Below are positions 60,288-64,000 of a stretch of DNA of 64,000 nt, piece after piece (within the stretch, counting starts at the first letter, position 1; every line of letters begins with the position of its first letter). The translations under genes were made by a program, and so were the position numbers. Origin of the DNA: Thermomonas flagellata (GTDB taxonomy: Bacteria > Pseudomonadota > Gammaproteobacteria > Xanthomonadales > Xanthomonadaceae); NCBI RefSeq assembly GCF_022419185.1, contig NZ_JAJOZK010000004.1:62001-126000 (forward strand). Reading direction: 5' to 3'. The notes under the pieces are model-generated. The model did not search any database. It saw only the letters and a list, made by a program, of their open reading frames with translations, and was not told the origin of the DNA.

Positions 60288-61519
60288 ACCGCAAGGGCGA
60301 CAAGACGCTGATCGTCGGCCTCGACATCGGCACCTCCAAGGTCTCCGCGCTGGTCGGCGAGTACGCCCCGGGCGAGCCGATCGAGGTGATCGGCATCGGC
60401 ACCCACGAATCGCGCGGCCTGCGCCGCGGGGTGGTGGTCGACATCGACTCCACCGTGCAGTCGATCCAGCGCGCGGTCGAGGAGGCCGAGCTGATGGCCG
60501 GCTGCGAGGTGCGCGGGGTGTACGCGTCGATCAGCGGCAACCACGTGCAGTGCCGCAACTCGCCGGGGATCGTGCCGATCCGCGACGGCGAGGTCAGCCA
60601 TGCCGACCTCGACCGCGTGCTGGAAGCGGCCAAGGCGGTGGCGATCCCGGCCGACCAGGAGATCCTGCATGCGATCCCGCGCGACTACGTGCTCGACGAC
60701 TCGCAGGAAGGCATCCGCAACCCGGTCGGCATGAGCGGGGTGCGGCTGGAGGTGCATGCGCACCTGGTGGTGTGCGCCAAGTCGGCCGCCGCCAACGTCG
60801 GCAAGTGCGTGCAGCGCTGCGGGCTGCAGGTGGACCAGCTGATCCTGTCCTCGCTCGCCTCCAGCACCGCGGTGCTGACCGCGGACGAGAAGGAGCTCGG
60901 GGTGGCGCTGGTGGACATCGGCGCCGGCACCACCGACATCGCGGTGTTCGTGCACGGCGCGATCTGCCACACCGCCAGCCTGCCGGTGGCCGGCGACAAG
61001 GTGACCGAGGACATCGCGCACATGCTGCGCACGCCGACCCCCGAGGCGGAGCAGATCAAGGTGCGCTATGCCTGCGCGCTGGCGCAGCTGGCGCGCGCCG
61101 AGGAGAGCATCCAGGTGCCCAGCGTCGGCGACCGCCCGCCGCGGCGGCTGCCGCGGCACGCGCTGGCGCAGGCGGTGCAGGCGCGCTACGAGGAGATCTT
61201 CGAGCTGGTGCAGGCCGAGCTGCGCCGCTCCGGCTTCGAGCAGCTGGTGCGCGCGGGCATGGTGCTGACCGGCGGCGCCGCCAAGATGGAGGGCGTGGTC
61301 GAGCTGGCCGAGGAGATGCTGCAGATGCCGGTGCGGGTGGGCATCCCGCAGCACGTCACCGGCCTCGGCGAGGTGGTCGGCAACCCGGTGCATGCGACCG
61401 GGGTGGGGCTGCTGCTGATGGGCAGCCAGATCAAGGCGCCGCCGCGCGCGGTGCTGGGCGGCGGCCGCGCCGGCGGCCTGCTGAAGAAACTCAAGGACTG
61501 GTACGGCGGTGCGTTCTGA
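60284..61519 (+). CDS. ftsA: Division protein FtsA
   Basis: 411 residues, actin-like. Anchors FtsZ to the membrane. [21 protein letters not shown] (phosphate 1 loop), [13 protein letters not shown] (phosphate 2) and a C-terminal amphipathic helix ([15 protein letters not shown]) that binds the membrane. 4-bp overlap with ftsQ. Confidence 0.96.
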   Translation: MNRKGDKTLIVGLDIGTSKVSALVGEYAPGEPIEVIGIGTHESRGLRRGVVVDIDSTVQSIQRAVEEAELMAGCEVRGVYASISGNHVQCRNSPGIVPIRDGEVSHADLDRVLEAAKAVAIPADQEILHAIPRDYVLDDSQEGIRNPVGMSGVRLEVHAHLVVCAKSAAANVGKCVQRCGLQVDQLILSSLASSTAVLTADEKELGVALVDIGAGTTDIAVFVHGAICHTASLPVAGDKVTEDIAHMLRTPTPEAEQIKVRYACALAQLARAEESIQVPSVGDRPPRRLPRHALAQAVQARYEEIFELVQAELRRSGFEQLVRAGMVLTGGAAKMEGVVELAEEMLQMPVRVGIPQHVTGLGEVVGNPVHATGVGLLLMGSQIKAPPRAVLGGGRAGGLLKKLKDWYGGAF

Positions 61520-61620
61520 ACCAGGGCCGGCGCGAGGGCGCGCCGGCCGGGCGGGCAGGTGGGCGAGACGGGCGATCCAACACGGGCACAGACATCCATA
61601 ACAAGCAGGAGGACACGGAC

Positions 61621-62871
61621 ATGGCGCATTTCGAACTGATCGAGAAGGTGGCCCCGAACGCGGTGATCAAGGTGATCGGGGTCGGCGGCGGCGGCGGCAA
61701 CGCAGTCGCGCACATGGTCAACAGCAGCGTCGAGGGGGTGGAGTTCATCACCGCCAACACCGACGCGCAGGCGATCAAGAACTGCGGCGCGCGGGTGCAG
61801 CTGCAGCTGGGTGGCAGCGTGACCAAGGGGCTCGGCGCCGGCGCCAACCCGGAGGTCGGACGCCAGGCCGCGCTGGAGGACAGCGACGCCATCATCGACG
61901 CCCTGCAGGGCGCGGACATGGTGTTCATCACCGCCGGCATGGGCGGCGGCACCGGTACCGGCGCGGCGCCGGTGGTGGCGCAGCTGGCCAAGCAGATGGG
62001 CATCCTGACGGTGGCGGTGGTGACCAAGCCGTTCCCGTTCGAGGGCCGCCGGCGCATGCAGGTCGCGCTCAAGGGGATCGAGGAGCTCAGCCAACACTGC
62101 GACTCGCTGATCACCATCCCGAACGAGAAGCTGATCACCGTGCTCGGCCGCAACGCGACCATGCTGCAGGCGTTCCGCGCCGCCAACGACGTGCTGCTCG
62201 GCGCGGTGCAGGGCATCGCCGACCTGATCGTGCGCCCGGGCCTGATCAACGTCGACTTCGCCGACGTGCGCACGGTGATGAGCGAGATGGGCCTGGCCAT
62301 GATGGGCACCGGCAGCGCGCGCGGCGACGACCGCGCCCAGGCCGCGGCCGAGGCGGCGATCCAGAACCCGCTGCTGGACGACGTCAACCTCACCGGCGCC
62401 AACGGCATCCTGGTCAACATCACCGCCGGCCCGGACTTCACCATGGCCGAGTTCGACGAGGTCGGCCGCACGGTCGAGCAGTTCGCTTCCGAGGACGCCA
62501 CCGTGGTCATCGGCACCGTGCTCGACCCGGAGATGCAGGACGACGTGCGGGTGACGGTGGTGGCCACCGGCCTGAACCGCGCCACCGGCGTGCGCGGGCT
62601 GGGCCGCGGCCAGGGCGAGCCGCGCTTCGAGGCCGCGCAGGAGGCCCCGCGCCGGCCGCAGGTGCAGCTGATCAACACCCAGGCCAAGCGTGACGGCACC
62701 ACCGGGCTGATGATCGACAGCGTGGCCGATCCGTTCGCGCCGCCGCTGCGCGGGGGCGCCGGGATCGCCGCCGGGTTGCGCCGCAACGCGGATGCCGCGC
62801 CGGCCGCGGCCGAGCTGCCGAAGGACGACTACCTGAACATTCCGGCGTTCCTGCGCCGACAGGCGGACTGA
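61621..62871 (+). CDS. ftsZ: Division protein FtsZ
   Basis: 416 residues, tubulin-like GTPase. [13 protein letters not shown] and [15 protein letters not shown] (tubulin signature) at ~105, with an AFR/N loop later. A variable linker leads to the conserved C-terminal tail [15 protein letters not shown] that binds FtsA and ZipA. A strong ribosome-binding site (AGGAGG, 61607-61612) lies 8 bp before ATG 61621, and the 101-bp leader separates it from ftsA, fitting separate high expression. Confidence 0.98.
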   Translation: MAHFELIEKVAPNAVIKVIGVGGGGGNAVAHMVNSSVEGVEFITANTDAQAIKNCGARVQLQLGGSVTKGLGAGANPEVGRQAALEDSDAIIDALQGADMVFITAGMGGGTGTGAAPVVAQLAKQMGILTVAVVTKPFPFEGRRRMQVALKGIEELSQHCDSLITIPNEKLITVLGRNATMLQAFRAANDVLLGAVQGIADLIVRPGLINVDFADVRTVMSEMGLAMMGTGSARGDDRAQAAAEAAIQNPLLDDVNLTGANGILVNITAGPDFTMAEFDEVGRTVEQFASEDATVVIGTVLDPEMQDDVRVTVVATGLNRATGVRGLGRGQGEPRFEAAQEAPRRPQVQLINTQAKRDGTTGLMIDSVADPFAPPLRGGAGIAAGLRRNADAAPAAAELPKDDYLNIPAFLRRQAD

Positions 62872-62899
62872 CGGCCTTCCCGGGCGTAGGCGGCCGGTG

Positions 62900-63195
62900 C
62901 CGGATGGCCCCGCCCGGCCGTCCATGGCCGGGCGCTCGGCCACGCGCGGGGCCATGCCCCGCGAGTACGTGTCCTCGCCCTGCGCCGTCAGGCCGACTGA
63001 AGGCCCTCCATGGCGCAGCAAATCGACTCCGGATGGCCCCGCCCGGCCATCCGTGGCCGGGCGCTCCGCCACGCGCGGGGCCATGCCCCGCGAGCGCGCG
63101 GCCTCGCCCTGCGCCGTCAGGCCGACTGAAGGCCCTCCATGGCGCAGCAAATCGACTCCGGATGACCCCGCCCGGCCATCCGTGGCCGGGCGCGG
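62900..63195. repeat. 129-bp tandem repeat (2 copies plus a partial third) between ftsZ and lpxC
   Basis: Repeat units start at 62900, 63029 and 63158, exactly 129 bp apart; the third is cut off after about 38 bp. Each full unit has two inverted repeats: a CCCGGCC…GGCCGGG-type stem and a CGCGGGG-CCATG-CCCCGCG stem. The unit is a multiple of three, so long artificial ORFs run through it on several frames. Copies differ by a few bases. It is non-coding by position, with similarity to the hairpin of the 14033-14151 element (CCATG centres). Confidence 0.85.
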
Positions 63196-63464
63196 GGACC
63201 GGCGGGGCCAGTCCGGCGCGTGGGCGTCCGCGGCGGCTTCGACGGGGGCGGGCATGCGGCGGCGCCCGATCGATCGCCGCGCACGCGCACTGCGGGGCGG
63301 TCGGCCGGGGACCTGCCATGCCCGATCGCGGGCCGCTGGCCGCCTGCCGACCGGAGAGGGCGTGCCGCGCGGCATGTCCGGCAGGGCCGCGGCCCGCCTG
63401 CCGATCCGCGGCTGCAACGCTGCATCACGGCGCGGTTCAGCCGCCTGCATGCTAATCTGAACGA
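63196..63464. promoter_or_regulatory. lpxC upstream region
   Basis: About 270 bp between the repeat and lpxC. A TAATCT hexamer (63453-63458) is 7 bp before the ATG, too close to be the main -10 of an ordinary leader. No matching -35 was found. No other clear structure. Confidence 0.3.
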
Positions 63465-64000
63465 ATGCTGCGCCAACGCACCCTCAAGACCCAGATCCGC
63501 GCCACCGGCGTCGGCCTGCACAGCGGCGAGAAGGTCTTCATGACCCTGCGCCCGGCCCCGGCCGACACCGGCATCGTGTTCCGCCGCACCGACCTCGATC
63601 CGGTGGTCGAGGTGCCGGCGGACGCCGGCCTGGTTACCGAGACCACGCTGTGCACCGGCCTGACCTGTGGGCCGGCCAAGGTGCAGACCGTCGAGCACCT
63701 ACTGTCGGCCTTGGCCGGGCTGGGCATCGACAATGCCTACGTCGAGCTGACCGCGGCCGAGGTGCCGATCATGGACGGCTCGGCCGGGCCCTTCGTGTTC
63801 CTGCTGCAGTCGGCCGGGATCGTCGAGCAGGACGCGCCCAAGCGCTTCATCCGGATCCGCAAGCCGGTCGAGGTGCGCGAGGGCGACAAGTGGGCGCGCT
63901 TCACCCCGCACGCCGGGTTCCGGCTCGCGTTCACGGTGCGCTTCGACCATCCGGCGATCCCGGAGGCGCTCTCGCGCGCCGAGGTCGAGTTCACCAGCGA
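63465..64000 (+). CDS. lpxC: UDP-3-O-acyl-N-acetylglucosamine deacetylase LpxC, 3'-truncated by window edge
   Basis: First committed step of lipid A synthesis. Only the first ~178 residues are in the window; the frame runs off the end. [24 protein letters not shown] is the universal LpxC start, and [23 protein letters not shown] carries the first zinc His (TVEHLLSA, around residue 79). Standard position after ftsZ in the dcw cluster, here pushed away by the repeat. Confidence 0.97.
   Translation, partial: MLRQRTLKTQIRATGVGLHSGEKVFMTLRPAPADTGIVFRRTDLDPVVEVPADAGLVTETTLCTGLTCGPAKVQTVEHLLSALAGLGIDNAYVELTAAEVPIMDGSAGPFVFLLQSAGIVEQDAPKRFIRIRKPVEVREGDKWARFTPHAGFRLAFTVRFDHPAIPEALSRAEVEFTS

Noticed and set aside
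62900-63195. Possible CRISPR array
   Set aside because: Units are 129 bp with no short repeat/unique-spacer alternation, and no cas genes are present.
61186-63450. Long minus-strand ORF through the 129-bp repeat and ftsZ
   Set aside because: Reads antisense through ftsZ; periodic residues come from repeat length being a multiple of three.

Overview
The window is about 64 kb of very GC-rich chromosome from a gammaproteobacterium, most likely in the Xanthomonadaceae/Lysobacteraceae (Xanthomonas, Lysobacter, Luteimonas, Thermomonas group). The evidence is the type II secretion cluster in the E-F-G-H-I-J-K-L-M-N-D order of the Xanthomonas xps locus, the glyA-nrdR-ribD-ribE-ribB-ribH-nusB-thiL run, and a division/cell-wall (dcw) cluster with no murD between mraY and ftsW. 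The genus cannot be fixed from the sequence alone. No tRNA, rRNA, CRISPR array, prophage or intact insertion sequence was seen.

Layout. 1-2314: 3' part of rsgA and a DUF1704 'QEGLA' metallopeptidase-like gene. 2325-9772: a GT-C-like membrane protein, malic enzyme maeB, pyruvate dehydrogenase E1 aceE and a TspO-like membrane protein. 9861-15676: small housekeeping and hypothetical genes (a small protein behind a GGTG-N16-CACC operator-like site, acpH, two lipoproteins, DUF3297, rsmC, rsuA, DUF1415, an EamA transporter) and a 119-bp palindromic element. 15803-27953: an 11-gene type II secretion operon followed, with overlapping stop/start codons, by two glycosyltransferase-like genes. 27967-29539 (minus): an AbrB antitoxin/PIN toxin pair translationally coupled to pyrF. 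29633-34044: ettA, an RcnB-like protein, a YeiH transporter and its divergent LysR regulator. 34126-42462: glyA, a TonB-like protein, nrdR, ribD, an inserted VapBC-type pair, an FMN riboswitch, ribE, ribB(X), ribH, nusB, thiL. 42463-43599: a visibly less GC-rich patch with a secreted Cys-rich protein. 43600-46691: yraN, lpoA, rsmI and RNase P RNA. 47067-62871: the dcw operon mraZ to ftsZ with a complex promoter. 62900-63195: a 129-bp tandem repeat. 63465-64000: the start of lpxC.

How it fits together. The dcw cluster supplies lipid II synthesis (murE, murF, mraY, murG, murC, ddlB) and the divisome (ftsL, I, W, Q, A, Z). Most of its genes overlap by 4 bp, and the promoter carries a MraZ-box array, a perfect DnaA box and a perfect palindrome. 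lpoA upstream supplies a PBP activator. The type II secretion genes encode ATPase, inner-membrane platform, pseudopilins and secretin; a prepilin peptidase must lie elsewhere. Riboflavin genes after ribD sit behind an FMN riboswitch, and the GTP cyclohydrolase II half of RibB looks inactive, so a separate RibA is expected elsewhere.

Most of the window is conserved core genome. The most unusual points are: (i) the dcw promoter architecture; (ii) the lack of murD in dcw; (iii) an RNase P RNA with a greatly enlarged, branched insertion in the P12 position; (iv) the 129-bp (43-codon) tandem repeat between ftsZ and lpxC; (v) two toxin-antitoxin pairs inserted in or coupled to pyrimidine and riboflavin genes, both with 7-3-7 palindromic operators; (vi) the Cys-rich secreted protein in a low-GC patch.
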